A program made the translations under genes and the position numbers. The notes below the pieces were generated by a model. That model was not told the DNA's origin. It saw only the letters and a list, made by a program, of their open reading frames with translations, and ran no database searches. Shown in pieces: positions 16,145 through 26,763 of a DNA stretch of 64,000 nt. Each line of letters opens with the position of its first letter. Position 1 is the first letter of the stretch. This DNA is from CAWDZK01 sp963807005 (GTDB lineage Bacteria > Actinomycetota > Actinomycetes > JACCUZ01), in NCBI GenBank assembly GCA_963807005.1, contig CAWDZK010000006.1, forward strand, positions 248,001-312,000, written 5' to 3'.

Positions 16145-16885
16145 GTGACCAGCCCTGACGTGCACGCCCACCGCCCCGGCGGCGGGCGCGGTACGCGCGA
16201 CGGGCACAAGCGGACCGGCCGTCAGGGGATCCCCGAGGCGACCGTGGCGCGGTTGCCGATCTACCTCCGCGCGCTGGGCACGCTCGGCGACGAGGGGGTC
16301 GCGACGGTCAGCTCCGAGGCGCTCGCCGCCGCCGCCGGCGTCAACTCGGCAAAGCTGCGCAAGGACCTGTCCTACCTCGGCTCGTACGGCACCCGCGGGG
16401 TCGGGTACGACGTCGACTACCTCGTCTACCAGGTCTCGCGCGAGCTGGGCCTCACCCAGGACTGGCCGGTCGTCATCGTGGGGCTCGGTCACCTGGGTCA
16501 CGCGCTGGCCAACTACGGCGGCTTCACCTCCCGCGGCTTCGCCATCCGGGCACTGGTCGACAACGACCCGGCCATCATCGGCACCGAGGTCGGCGCCCTG
16601 GTGGTGCAGCCGTTGGACCGGCTGGAGCAGGTGGTCCAGTCGCTCGGTGTCGCCATCGGGGTCATCACCACCCCGGCCACCGTGGCCCAGGAGGTGTGCG
16701 ACCGGCTGGTCGCGGCCGGTGTCAGCAGCGTGCTCAACTTCGCGCCGAGCGTCCTCGTGACCCCGGAACACGTCGAGGTCCGCAAGGTCGACATGTCCAT
16801 CGAGCTGCAGATCCTCGCCTTCCACGAGCAGCGGAAGCTGTCCCCGGACCTGGTGCCCGACCTGGCGCGGGTGGTCGGCAAGTGA
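16145..16885 (+). CDS. rex: Redox-sensing transcriptional repressor Rex
   Basis: 246-aa NADH/NAD+ sensor. The N-terminal winged helix contains IPEATVARLPIYLRAL and SAKLRKDLSYLGSYGTRGVG; the C-terminal Rossmann domain contains VVIVGLGHLGHALANYGGF and ends with SIELQILAFHEQRK, a domain-swapped helix. Rex represses respiratory genes until NADH rises. The GTG at 16145 is preferred because GGATGGAG precedes it and known homologues start there; an in-frame GTG at 16088, near the predicted transcript start, would add 19 residues. It overlaps hemA by 4 bp. Two matching operators in the window (16047 and 55930) point to rex-hem and menJ/nuo as targets. Confidence 0.94.
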   Translation: MTSPDVHAHRPGGGRGTRDGHKRTGRQGIPEATVARLPIYLRALGTLGDEGVATVSSEALAAAAGVNSAKLRKDLSYLGSYGTRGVGYDVDYLVYQVSRELGLTQDWPVVIVGLGHLGHALANYGGFTSRGFAIRALVDNDPAIIGTEVGALVVQPLDRLEQVVQSLGVAIGVITTPATVAQEVCDRLVAAGVSSVLNFAPSVLVTPEHVEVRKVDMSIELQILAFHEQRKLSPDLVPDLARVVGK

Positions 16886-18201
16886 GCATCCTCGCCGTGG
16901 GGCTCTCCCACCGCACTGCACCGGTCGAGCTGCTCGAGCGGGTCGTCCTCCCCGGCGACGCCATCGGCAAGCTGCTCGACGACGTGGCCGTCAGCGACCA
17001 CGCGTCGGAGGCGATGGTGCTCTCGACGTGCAACCGGGTCGAGGTCTACGCCGCGGTCGACAAGTTCCACGGTGGCCTCGGCCAGGTGTCCGAGCTGCTC
17101 GCCCGCCGCACCGGGGTCGACCTGGACGAGCTGACACCGCACCTCTACGTCCACTACGAGGACCGCGCGGTGGCGCACCTCTTCTCGGTCGCCTGCGGGC
17201 TGGACTCGATGGTCGTGGGCGAGAGCCAGATCCTCGGCCAGGTCCGGGCTGCGCTGCGCACAGCTCAGGACGCCGGCAGTGTCGGCGGTGAGCTCGGTGC
17301 CCTTGTGCAGCAGTCGCTTCGCGTCGGCAAGCGGGCCCGCACCGAGACCGGCATCGACCGGGCCGGACGCTCGCTGGTGACCGCCGGGCTGGACGAGGCC
17401 GCCCGGGTCCTGGGGCGGCTGGACGGGATCTCGGTCCTGGTCGTCGGCGCGGGCGCCATGAGCGCCCTGGCCGCCACCGTGGTCGCGGACTCGGGCGCCG
17501 CCCGGGTCGTGGTCGCCAACCGCACCCTGGAGCACGCCGAACGGCTGGCCGCCTCCGTCGGTGGCGTGGCGCACCCGTTCGACGAGCTGCCCGCCGCGCT
17601 CGCGGACGCTGACCTGGTCGTGTCCTGCACCGGCGCGGTCGGGCACGTGCTCGACGTCGAGCTGCTCGGACCGCTCGCCGGCCGGCGAGTCGCTGCTGGC
17701 CGCCCCTTCGTGGTGCTCGACCTCGCGCTGCCCCGGGACGTCGACCCGGCGGCTCACGACCTCGACGGTGTCACCGTGGTCGACCTCGAGACGCTGTCCG
17801 CCGCGCTGGGCACCTCCGAGCACGCGGCCGACGTCGAGGCCACCCGGAGCATCGTGGCCGACGAGGTCGCTGCGTTCCTGGGCTGGCAGCGTGCGGTCAG
17901 CGTCGCGCCGACGGTGGTTGCGCTGCGGGCGATGGCCGACGCGGTGGTGCGGGCCGAGCTGGTCCGGCTCGCCGGCCGGCTGCCCCACCTCGACCCCAGG
18001 TCCCGCGCCGAGTTCGAGCAGACCGTGAGCCGGGTCGTCGACAAGCTGCTGCACGCGCCAACGGTGCGGGTCAAGCAGCTCGCCGAGGAGCCCGGCGGCC
18101 AGGCGTACGCCGACGCGCTCGGCCGGCTGTTCGACCTGGACCCGAAGGCCGTCGAGGCGATGACCAAGGTCGAGATCGGCGACGAGGGGACGCCCGCGTG
18201 A
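16882..18201 (+). CDS. hemA: Glutamyl-tRNA reductase
   Basis: 439-aa enzyme of the C5 pathway, reducing glutamyl-tRNA to glutamate-1-semialdehyde with NADPH, the first committed step of haem synthesis. Key parts: GLSHRTAPVELLERV at the N-terminus, the catalytic Cys in STCNRVEVYA, the GESQILGQVR motif and the NADPH-binding LVVGAGAMSALAA. Length is normal for actinobacteria. The GTG overlaps the rex stop and its own TGA overlaps hemC, so rex-hemA-hemC-hemD form one overlapping operon under the Rex-controlled promoter. Confidence 0.95.
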   Translation: MSILAVGLSHRTAPVELLERVVLPGDAIGKLLDDVAVSDHASEAMVLSTCNRVEVYAAVDKFHGGLGQVSELLARRTGVDLDELTPHLYVHYEDRAVAHLFSVACGLDSMVVGESQILGQVRAALRTAQDAGSVGGELGALVQQSLRVGKRARTETGIDRAGRSLVTAGLDEAARVLGRLDGISVLVVGAGAMSALAATVVADSGAARVVVANRTLEHAERLAASVGGVAHPFDELPAALADADLVVSCTGAVGHVLDVELLGPLAGRRVAAGRPFVVLDLALPRDVDPAAHDLDGVTVVDLETLSAALGTSEHAADVEATRSIVADEVAAFLGWQRAVSVAPTVVALRAMADAVVRAELVRLAGRLPHLDPRSRAEFEQTVSRVVDKLLHAPTVRVKQLAEEPGGQAYADALGRLFDLDPKAVEAMTKVEIGDEGTPA

Positions 18202-19157
18202 GCGCCCCCCTGCGCCTGGGCACCCGCCGGAGCGCCCTCGCCACCGCGCAGTCGCAGCGGGTCGCCGACGACCTCACGTCCCGCACCGGCCGGGCGGTCG
18301 AGCTGGTGCCGGTGACGACGTACGGCGACACCTCCTCGGGTGCGCTGTCGCAGATCGGCGGCACCGGGGTCTTCGTCTCCGCGCTGCGCGAGGCGCTGCT
18401 GGCCGGGCGGATCGACTTCGCGGTGCACTCCCTCAAGGACCTGCCCACCGCGCCGGCCGACGGCATCGCGCTGGCCGCCGTCCCGCAGCGCGAGGACCCG
18501 CGCGACGTGCTGGTCGCCCGGGACCGGCTCACGCTCGGCGAGCTCCCGTCCGGCGCGACGATCGGCACCGGGTCGCCGCGACGGGCCGCCCAGCTGCGGG
18601 CGCTCGGGCTCGGCCTCGAGGTCGTCGACGTCCGCGGCAACGTGGACACCCGGCTCCGGCTGGTCGCCGACGGCAGGGTCGACGCCGTGGTCCTCGCCCG
18701 GGCCGGTCTGGCCCGCCTCGGCCGGCTGGACGAGGTCACCGAGACCATCGACCCGATCCAGCTCCTGCCCGCCCCTGGCCAGGGCGCTTTGGCAATCGAG
18801 TGCCTGATGCCGGACGATGCCCAGGTCCCCGCCTCCACCGAACTGCTCGACCTGCTCGGAACCCTCGACGACGCCGTGACCCGGCTCGTCGTGGACGCCG
18901 AGCGCACCCTGCTCGCCACTCTGGAAGCCGGCTGCTCGGCCCCTGTCGGGGCCTACGGCGAAGCCGCCGACCCGGAGCCCGGCGAGCACGTCCCTGAGCT
19001 GTACCTGCGTGCCGTCGTCAGTGCTGTCGACGGGTCCGCGCAGGTCCGGCTGTCCGCCACCGGACCTCTTGACGAGGCTTCACGGATCGGTCGCGACCTC
19101 GCGACCGAGCTGCTCGCCGAAGGTGCGGCTGATCTGATCTGGGAGCGCGTCCAGTGA
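18198..19157 (+). CDS. hemC: Porphobilinogen deaminase (hydroxymethylbilane synthase)
   Basis: 319-aa enzyme that polymerises four porphobilinogens into hydroxymethylbilane. The start is LRLGTRRSALATAQSQRVAD; the catalytic region has DFAVHSLKDLP, and the dipyrromethane cofactor is held by the Cys in LEAGCSAPVGAYG. All landmarks are intact. It overlaps both hemA and the hemD fusion by 4 bp, typical of coupled translation in this operon. Confidence 0.95.
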   Translation: MSAPLRLGTRRSALATAQSQRVADDLTSRTGRAVELVPVTTYGDTSSGALSQIGGTGVFVSALREALLAGRIDFAVHSLKDLPTAPADGIALAAVPQREDPRDVLVARDRLTLGELPSGATIGTGSPRRAAQLRALGLGLEVVDVRGNVDTRLRLVADGRVDAVVLARAGLARLGRLDEVTETIDPIQLLPAPGQGALAIECLMPDDAQVPASTELLDLLGTLDDAVTRLVVDAERTLLATLEAGCSAPVGAYGEAADPEPGEHVPELYLRAVVSAVDGSAQVRLSATGPLDEASRIGRDLATELLAEGAADLIWERVQ

Positions 19158-20803
19158 CCCGCCCGAACACCCGTCCGAGTGCCGGCCAGCGTGCCGCCAC
19201 TGCGAAGAAGAAGCCCGCAAAGGCCGTCGGCAGCGTCGCGTTCGTCGGCGCCGGCCCCGGCGACCCGGAGCTGCTGACGGTCCGCGCCGTCGAGCTGCTC
19301 TCCCGGGCCGACGTCGTGGTCACCGAGAGCCAGGACGACACCTTCGTCGCGCGGTTCTGCCGACCGGACGTGGAGGTGGTCGACGGCTCCGCCGGTGCCG
19401 ACGGGCAGCCGCTGACCCACGCGATGCGCGCCAAGCTGGTGGTCAAGGCCGCCAAGGGGGGTGGCCACGTCGTCCGCCTCCTCGACGGGGACCCGTTCCT
19501 CTACGGCACCGCCTCCGAGGAGGCGGCCGGCTGCGCGAAGGCCGGGATCGCCTTCGAGTTCGTGCCCGGCGTCACCTCCGTCACCGCGGTGCCGGCCTAC
19601 GCCGGCATCCCGCTGACCTCGGCCAAGCACCGCGAGGTGCGGGTGGTCAACGTCGTCGACGGCGGTGTGGACTGGGCCTCGCTCGGTGAGGGGACCGCAA
19701 CCCTGGTGCTGCTCTCGGCGACCAAGGTCATCGGCGACGTCGCGAAGGCACTCGTCGCCGCCGGCCGGGACCCGCAGACGCCGGTGGCCATGACCCAGCA
19801 GGGCACGACCACCGAGCAGCAGACCGTGACGTCGACGCTGGAGCGGGTCGCCGCCGACGTCCGCGCGGCCAAGCTGTCCGGCCCGACGATCACGGTCGTC
19901 GGTGACATGGTCGGGATGCGCGAGAAGCTGTCCTGGTTCGAGACCAAGCCGCTGTTCGGCTGGCGGGTGCTGGTGCCGCGCACGAAGGAGCAGGCCGGCG
20001 CGCTGTCCGAGCGGCTGCGCGCGGCCGGCGCTGTGCCCGAGGAGGTCCCGACCATCGCGGTCGAGCCGCCCCGCACCCCCCAGCAGATGGAGCGGGCGAT
20101 CAAGGGGCTGGTGACCGGCCGCTACGAGTGGGTCGCGTTCACCTCGCGCAACGCGGTCAAGGCGGTGCGCGAGCGGTTCGAGGAGTACGGCCTGGACGCC
20201 CGCGCTTTCGCCGGCATCAAGGTCGCCACCGTCGGCGAGCAGACCGCGGCAGACCTCCTGGCCTGGGGCATCAAGCCCGACCTGGTGCCCAGCGGTGAGC
20301 AGTCGGCCGCCGGGCTGCTCGAGGACTGGCCGCCGTACGACCCGGTCTTCGACCCGATCGACCGCGTCTTCCTGCCGCGTGCCGACATCGCCACCGAGAA
20401 CCTCGTGGCCGGTCTGGTCGAGCGCGGCTGGGAGGTCGACGACGTCACGGCCTACCGCACGGTCCGGGCCGCGCCGCCCGCCGCGCCGATCCGCGAGGCG
20501 ATCAAGTCCGGCGGCTACGACGCCGTCGTCTTCACCTCCTCCTCCACGGTGCGCAACCTGGTCGGGATCGCGGGCAAGCCGCACGCCACCACGGTGATCG
20601 CGTGCATCGGGCCGGCCACGGCGAAGACCGCGGAGGAGCACGGCCTGCGGGTCGACGTCCTCGCGCCGTCGCCGTCGGTCGCCGACCTGGCGGGTGCCCT
20701 GTCCGAGTACGGCGCCAGCCTGCGCTCCTCCGCGGTCGCGGCGGGCGAGCCGGTCCTGCGGCCGTCGCAGAAGCGCGCCACTGCCCGCCGGAAGGCCACC
20801 TGA
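19154..20803 (+). CDS. hemD: Fused uroporphyrinogen-III C-methyltransferase/synthase
   Basis: 549-aa bifunctional protein. After a basic leader, the N-terminal half (about residues 30-270) is a SUMT/CobA-type methyltransferase with VGAGPGDPELLTVRAVELL and the LLDGDPFLYG stretch; the C-terminal half (about 275-530) is HemD-type uroporphyrinogen-III synthase, with TSRNAVKAV and VVFTSSSTVRNLVG. The fusion is normal for actinobacteria. It makes uroporphyrinogen III and may methylate it to precorrin-2, so it can feed sirohaem or cobalamin as well as haem. The GTG overlaps hemC. It ends 5 bp before an odd triplicated ATG region ahead of hemB. Confidence 0.93.
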   Translation: MTRPNTRPSAGQRAATAKKKPAKAVGSVAFVGAGPGDPELLTVRAVELLSRADVVVTESQDDTFVARFCRPDVEVVDGSAGADGQPLTHAMRAKLVVKAAKGGGHVVRLLDGDPFLYGTASEEAAGCAKAGIAFEFVPGVTSVTAVPAYAGIPLTSAKHREVRVVNVVDGGVDWASLGEGTATLVLLSATKVIGDVAKALVAAGRDPQTPVAMTQQGTTTEQQTVTSTLERVAADVRAAKLSGPTITVVGDMVGMREKLSWFETKPLFGWRVLVPRTKEQAGALSERLRAAGAVPEEVPTIAVEPPRTPQQMERAIKGLVTGRYEWVAFTSRNAVKAVRERFEEYGLDARAFAGIKVATVGEQTAADLLAWGIKPDLVPSGEQSAAGLLEDWPPYDPVFDPIDRVFLPRADIATENLVAGLVERGWEVDDVTAYRTVRAAPPAAPIREAIKSGGYDAVVFTSSSTVRNLVGIAGKPHATTVIACIGPATAKTAEEHGLRVDVLAPSPSVADLAGALSEYGASLRSSAVAAGEPVLRPSQKRATARRKAT

Positions 20804-20807
20804 CCCG

Positions 20808-20835
20808 ATGACCGACTCGCGATGACGGGCGCCCG

Positions 20836-20849
<14 letters not shown>
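20808..20849 (+). repeat. 14-bp triplication around the hemB start
   Basis: Three near-identical 14-mers in tandem, each beginning ATGAC: ATGACCGACTCGCG, ATGACGGGCGCCCG and ATGACCGACGCCCG. The first two ATGs open 5-codon frames (MTDSR and MTGAR) whose TGA overlaps the next ATG; the third is the hemB start. Confidence 0.8.
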
Positions 20850-21833
<984 letters not shown>

Positions 21834-21837
<4 letters not shown>

Positions 21838-23156
21838 CCGAGCGCCCCGACGACGCGCCGGCGTCGGACGCGCTCATGCAGCGCGCCCTCGCCGTGGTCC
21901 CCGGTGGTGTGAACTCCCCGGTGCGCGCCTTCCGCGCGGTCGGCGGCACGCCGCGCTTCATGACCTCCGGGCACGGGCCCTACGTCGTCGATGCCGACGG
22001 CCGCGAGTACGTCGACCTGGTCTGCTCCTGGGGCCCGCTGCTGCTGGGGCACGCGCATCCCGAGGTCGTGGACGCCGTGCAGGCGGCGGTGGCGCGCGGC
22101 ACCTCGTTCGGCACGCCCACCGAGGGCGAGGTCCTGCTGGCCGAGGAGATCGTCCGCCGGGTCGACCCGGTCGAGCAGGTCCGGCTGGTGTCCAGCGGTA
22201 CCGAGGCCACGATGTCGGCCATCCGGCTGGCCCGCGGGTTCACCGGCCGCACGAAGGTCGTCAAGTTCGCCGGCTGCTACCACGGGCACGTCGACTCGCT
22301 GCTCGCCGCCGCCGGCTCCGGCGTCGCGACTCTCGGCCTCCCGGACACACCGGGTGTCACCGGGGCATCGGCCGCCGACACCGTGGTGCTGCCGTACAAC
22401 GACCTCGAGACCGTCGCCGAGGCCTTCCGCCGGTACGACGGCCAGATCGCCTGCGTCATCACCGAGGCAGCCGCCGGCAACATGGGTGTGGTCCCGCCGC
22501 TCCCCGGCTTCAACGCGGGGCTGGCCGAGCTGTGCCGGGCGCACGGCGCGCTGTTCGTCAGCGACGAGGTGATGACCGGCTTCCGGGTCAGCGGGGCGGG
22601 CTGGTACGGCCTCGACGGCGTCCGCCCGGACCTCATGACGTTCGGCAAGGTGATGGGCGGGGGCTTCCCGGCCGCGGCGTTCGGGGGCCGGGCTGACGTG
22701 ATGGCCAGGCTGGCCCCGGTCGGGCCGGTCTACCAGGCCGGCACGCTCTCGGGGAACCCGGTGGCCACCGCCGCGGGACTGGCGACGCTGCGGCTCGCCG
22801 ACGACGACGTCTACGCCCACGTGGACAAGGCTGCGGACCAGCTCGCCGGGCTCGCAGCGGACGCCCTCGACGCCGAGGGGGTCGCCCATGTGGTCCAGCA
22901 CGCCGGCAGCATGTTCTCGGTCTTCTTCACCCCCGACGCCGTCGTCGACTACGCCGGTGCCCGGCGCCAGGAGTCCTTCCGGTTTCGCGCGTTCTTCCAC
23001 ACGATGCTCGCCCGGGGGGTCTACCTGCCGCCCTCGGCGTTCGAGTCGTGGTTCCTGTCGGCCGCGCACGACGACGACGCCCTGGGCCGGGTGGCCGAGG
23101 CGCTGCCGCACGCCGCCCGGGCCGCTGCCCGCGCCCTTCCCGAGGAGACCACCTGA
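21834..23156 (+). CDS. hemL: Glutamate-1-semialdehyde 2,1-aminomutase
   Basis: 440-aa PLP enzyme converting glutamate-1-semialdehyde to 5-aminolevulinate, the step after HemA. It carries VVPGGVNSPVRAF near the N-terminus, the SSGTEATMSAIRLARG phosphate-binding loop, DEVMTGFR, and the PLP-binding Lys in MTFGKVMGGGFP. Full length. Start ATG overlaps the hemB stop, and its stop overlaps the ATG of the phosphatase, so haem and cytochrome c genes appear continuous. Confidence 0.95.
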
Positions 23157-23812
23157 TGGGCGAGACCACGGTCGTGCACGTGCTGCGCCACGGCGAGGTG
23201 CACAACCCGCAGAAGGTGCTCTACGGCCGGCTGCCCGGCTACCACCTGTCCGAGCTCGGCCGCGCCATGGCCGACCGGATCGCCGAGCGCATCCGTGGCG
23301 AGGACGTGACCTACGTCGTGTCCTCGCCGCTCGAACGGGCGCAGGAGACCGCGCGGCCCTCGGCGGCGGTGTTCGGCCTGGAGGTCGCCACCGACGACCG
23401 GCTGATCGAGGCGGGCAACGTGTTCGAGGGCAAGACCTTCGGCGTCGGCGACGGGTCGCTGCGCCGGCCCGCCCACTGGGTGCACCTGCGCAACCCGCTG
23501 CGCCCGTCCTGGGGCGAGCCGTACGTCGAGATCGCCGAGCGGATGCTCGCGGCGATCGCGGCGGCCCGGGACGCCGCCCGCGGCCACCAGGCTCTCGCCG
23601 TCAGCCACCAGCTCCCGATCTGGACCGCCCGGTCGTTCGCCACCGGGCGCCGGCTCTGGCACGACCCGCGCAAGCGGCAGTGCTCGCTCGCGTCGCTCAC
23701 CTCGTTCGGCTACGACGGCGACCAGCTGGTGTCGGTCTCCTACGAGGAGCCGGCCCGCGACCTGCTCCCGGCTCCCGCGGTGACCGGGAAGAAGTTCGTC
23801 GCCGGCGCGTGA
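23156..23812 (+). CDS. Histidine phosphatase superfamily protein
   Basis: 218-aa phosphoglycerate-mutase-fold protein. The catalytic signature is VLRHGEVHNPQKVLYGR (the RHG motif), with a second His in LAVSHQLPIWTARSF. It resembles the Rv0525-type protein always found between hemL and the thioredoxin gene in actinobacteria; its substrate is unknown. It overlaps both neighbours by 1-4 bp, so it is translated as part of the haem/cytochrome c operon, which suggests a role linked to that pathway (inference). Confidence 0.85.
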   Translation: MGETTVVHVLRHGEVHNPQKVLYGRLPGYHLSELGRAMADRIAERIRGEDVTYVVSSPLERAQETARPSAAVFGLEVATDDRLIEAGNVFEGKTFGVGDGSLRRPAHWVHLRNPLRPSWGEPYVEIAERMLAAIAAARDAARGHQALAVSHQLPIWTARSFATGRRLWHDPRKRQCSLASLTSFGYDGDQLVSVSYEEPARDLLPAPAVTGKKFVAGA

Positions 23813-24414
23813 TGAGCCGTCGGGCGAGGACCAGCCGCCTCCGTACCGCCGCCGCGACCGTGGTCGCGGGGCTGCTGCTCGTCGGCGCCGCCGGATGCTC
23901 AGGTGGCGCTTCGGCGGTTGCCGACCAGGGCTACATCTCCGGTGACGGCACGGTGTCGACGTTGCCGGTGGCGGACCGGGCCCGGCCGGTGGAGGTCGTG
24001 GGCTCCCTGCTCGACGGCGGCCGGCTCGACCTGCGCGACTACCGTGGCGAGGTCGTCGTCCTCAACGTCTGGGCGTCGTGGTGCCCGCCGTGCATCGCGG
24101 AGGCGAAGGACCTGGAGGCGGTGCACCGGGCCACGTCCGGCGAAGGCGTGCAGTTCGTCGGCATCAACACCGACACCGACCTCGCGGCGGCCCGCACGCA
24201 CGAGCGCCGTTTCGACGTGACCTATCCCAGCATCGGCTCGGACGGTGGCCGGGTGCTGCTCGCCCTGCGCGGGTCGCTGCCGCCCACGGCCAAGCCGTCG
24301 ACGCTCGTCCTGGACCGCGAGGGCCGGGTGGCGGCGCGCGTCCTGGGCAAGGTCGACGCCGCGACGCTGACCGGTCTGGTCTCCGACGTGCTGGCCGAGA
24401 AGGGCGCGTCGTGA
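23812..24414 (+). CDS. TlpA/ResA-type thioredoxin lipoprotein
   Basis: 200-aa extracytoplasmic thiol-disulfide oxidoreductase. An N-terminal signal with lipobox ending GAAGC (Cys about residue 26) anchors it as a lipoprotein. The thioredoxin fold carries WASWCPPCIAEAKDL (CPPC active site) and the conserved cis-Pro in PPTAKPSTLVLD. In system II cytochrome c maturation this protein keeps apocytochrome CXXCH cysteines reduced, using electrons from CcdA, encoded immediately downstream with a 4-bp overlap. It matches Rv0526 in the syntenic mycobacterial block. Confidence 0.93.
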   Translation: MSRRARTSRLRTAAATVVAGLLLVGAAGCSGGASAVADQGYISGDGTVSTLPVADRARPVEVVGSLLDGGRLDLRDYRGEVVVLNVWASWCPPCIAEAKDLEAVHRATSGEGVQFVGINTDTDLAAARTHERRFDVTYPSIGSDGGRVLLALRGSLPPTAKPSTLVLDREGRVAARVLGKVDAATLTGLVSDVLAEKGAS

Positions 24415-25154
24415 GCGGGACGGTGGCGGACGGGTCGCTGCTGCTGGCCCTGCCGCTGGCAGCGCTCGCGGGACTGGTGTCGTTCCTGTCGCCGTGCGTG
24501 CTACCCCTGGTGCCGGGCTACCTGGCGTACACGACCGGGCTGTCCGCGGCCGAGGTCTTCGACGACGCCCCCCGCCGGCGAGGTCGCCTGGTGCTCGGCG
24601 CCCTGCTGTTCGTGGCCGGCTTCACCTTCGTCTTCGTCAGCGCCGGTGTCCTGATCGGCAGCCTGGGTGGCTTCCTGCTGGAGAACCAGGACCTCCTGCG
24701 GCGGGTGCTCGGCGGCCTGACGATCGTGCTCGGGCTGGCCTTCGTCGGGTTCGTCCCGTGGCTGCGGCGGGACGTCCGCCTGGACCGGCGGCCCGCGGTG
24801 GGGCTGCTGGGGGCACCCGTGCTCGGCATGGTGTTCGGGCTGGGCTGGTCGCCCTGCCTGGGGCCGACGCTGGCGGCGGTCTTCGCGCTCGGCCTCGGTG
24901 AGGGGACGGCCGTGCGCGGCGGCGTCCTCGCGGTGGCCTACTGCTTCGGCCTCGGGCTCCCGTTCGTGCTGGCCGCCGTGGCCTTCGGCCGGGCGATGAC
25001 CGTCTTCGGCTGGTTCAAGCAGCACTACGTGGCCGTGATGCGTGCCGGTGGCGGCCTGCTGGTCGTCATCGGCGTCCTGCTGGTGACCGGCGTGTGGGAC
25101 AGCTGGGTCGGCGCCCTGCAGGTCTGGGTCAACGGTTTCACGGTGGCGGTGTGA
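24411..25154 (+). CDS. ccdA: CcdA-type cytochrome c biogenesis membrane protein
   Basis: 247-aa protein with six TMs. It carries the paired redox cysteines of the DsbD/CcdA family in SFLSPCVLPLVPGYLAY (first half) and GLGWSPCLGPTLAAV (second half). It moves electrons from cytoplasmic thioredoxin across the membrane to the TlpA-type lipoprotein. GTG start overlapping the preceding stop; 7 bp gap to resB. Consistent with a system II (Ccs) cytochrome c maturation operon. Confidence 0.93.
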   Translation: MSGTVADGSLLLALPLAALAGLVSFLSPCVLPLVPGYLAYTTGLSAAEVFDDAPRRRGRLVLGALLFVAGFTFVFVSAGVLIGSLGGFLLENQDLLRRVLGGLTIVLGLAFVGFVPWLRRDVRLDRRPAVGLLGAPVLGMVFGLGWSPCLGPTLAAVFALGLGEGTAVRGGVLAVAYCFGLGLPFVLAAVAFGRAMTVFGWFKQHYVAVMRAGGGLLVVIGVLLVTGVWDSWVGALQVWVNGFTVAV

Positions 25155-25161
25155 GGTCGCC

Positions 25162-26763
25162 GTGACAGACACCCTGAGCAGCGCACCCTCCCGCGACCTC
25201 CCGCCGCAGCCGCGGCCGCCGGCGCTGCAGCCGGTCGAGCTGGCCCGCTGGGCGTGGCGTCAGCTGACGACCATGCGCACGGCCTTGGTGCTGCTGTTCC
25301 TGCTGGCGCTGGCCGCGGTGCCCGGCTCGCTCGTCCCGCAGCGCAGCATCGACGCCGCCCGGGCGGCACAGTTCGCCGAGCAGCACCCCACGCTGGCGCC
25401 GTGGTACGAACGGCTCTCGCTGTTCACGGTCTACTCCTCGCCGTGGTTCGCGGCCACGTACCTGCTGCTGTTCGTCTCCCTCGTCGGCTGCGTGCTGCCC
25501 CGCAGCCGGCTGCACCTGCGCGCCGTCCTGGCGAGACCGCCGCGCCCCCCGCGCCACTTCGACCGGTTGCCGTTCCACCAGGCGGCATCGGTCGACGCCG
25601 GCCCGGACCAGGTGCTGGACCGGGCCCGGGTCGCACTGCGTCGGCGGCGCTACCGGGTCGAGGTCGCCGAGGGCGCTGTCTCGGCGGAGAGGGGCTACCT
25701 GCGAGAGACCGGGAACCTGGTGTTCCACGTCGCGCTGCTCCTGCTCCTCCTGGCCGTCGCCTACGGACACCTCACCGGGTACAAGGCCAACGTCCTGCTC
25801 GTCGAGGGCGAGGCGTTCTCCAACACCGTCTCCGCCTACGACACCTGGACGCCGGGTCCGTTGGCGCGCGACGGCTCGATGGCGCCGTTCACGGTCACGC
25901 TCGACACCCTCGCGGTGCGCTACCAGCGCGACGGCATGCAGGCCGGTGCCCCTCGTGACTTCCAGGCCCGGGTCCGCTACACCGCGGCCCCCGACGCGCC
26001 GGAGCGCCGCTACGACCTGCGGGTGAACCACCCGCTCAAGGTCGACGGCGTGAAGGTATTCCTCCTCGGCAACGGCTACGCCCCGGTGTTCACCGTGCGC
26101 GATCGCGACGGCGTGGTCGTCTCCCGCGGACCGGTGCCGTTCCTCCCGCGCGACGCCGACCTCAGCTCGGTGGGGGTCGTCAAGGTCACCGGCACGACAC
26201 CGCAGATCGGCTTCGACGGGCTGTTCCTGCCGACGGCGGTGATCGACCAGACCGGCCCGCACAGCATCTTCCCCGGCCTCGAGCTGCCGCGGGCGCTGCT
26301 CAGCGTCTGGACGGGCGACCTGGGTGTCGACCGCGGCACGCCGCAGTCGGTCTACAGCCTGCAGAAGGACGGGCTGACCCAGGTGCGTGGCGAGGGCGGC
26401 CGCAAGCTGGTGGTCGGGCTCGCCCCGGGCTCGTCGGCCACCCTGCCGACCGGTGAGACGATCACGATGGACGGCGTCCGCCGCTGGGCCTCGCTGCAGG
26501 TGGCCCGCGACCCCGGCGCCGGCCCGGCCCTCGGGGCCGCACTGCTCGCGCTCGCCGGCCTGATGGGCTCGCTGTTCGTGCGCCGTCGGCGCGTGTGGGT
26601 GCGCGTCGGCGCCGGCTCCGACGGACGTACGCTGGTGGAGCTGGCCGGGCTGGCCCGCACCGAGGGCGAGGGCGGCGACGGTCTCGCCGACGAGCTGCGG
26701 GAGCTGGCCGCGGAGATCGACCACGGATCCGACGACGGGACAGGTGCAGCACGTGACCGCTGA
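25162..26763 (+). CDS. resB: ResB/Ccs1 cytochrome c biogenesis protein
   Basis: 533-aa ResB-family protein. N-terminal TMs begin with MRTALVLLFLLALAAVPGSLVPQR, a conserved opening; a third TM follows near residue 190 (GNLVFHVALLLLLLAVAYG), then a large extracytoplasmic domain (about 215-450) and a final TM near 455-475 ending in cytoplasmic basic residues. ResB and CcsB form the haem export and ligation complex. The GTG start at 25162 follows ccdA closely. The C-terminal end overlaps the ccsB start. Confidence 0.93.
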   Translation: MTDTLSSAPSRDLPPQPRPPALQPVELARWAWRQLTTMRTALVLLFLLALAAVPGSLVPQRSIDAARAAQFAEQHPTLAPWYERLSLFTVYSSPWFAATYLLLFVSLVGCVLPRSRLHLRAVLARPPRPPRHFDRLPFHQAASVDAGPDQVLDRARVALRRRRYRVEVAEGAVSAERGYLRETGNLVFHVALLLLLLAVAYGHLTGYKANVLLVEGEAFSNTVSAYDTWTPGPLARDGSMAPFTVTLDTLAVRYQRDGMQAGAPRDFQARVRYTAAPDAPERRYDLRVNHPLKVDGVKVFLLGNGYAPVFTVRDRDGVVVSRGPVPFLPRDADLSSVGVVKVTGTTPQIGFDGLFLPTAVIDQTGPHSIFPGLELPRALLSVWTGDLGVDRGTPQSVYSLQKDGLTQVRGEGGRKLVVGLAPGSSATLPTGETITMDGVRRWASLQVARDPGAGPALGAALLALAGLMGSLFVRRRRVWVRVGAGSDGRTLVELAGLARTEGEGGDGLADELRELAAEIDHGSDDGTGAARDR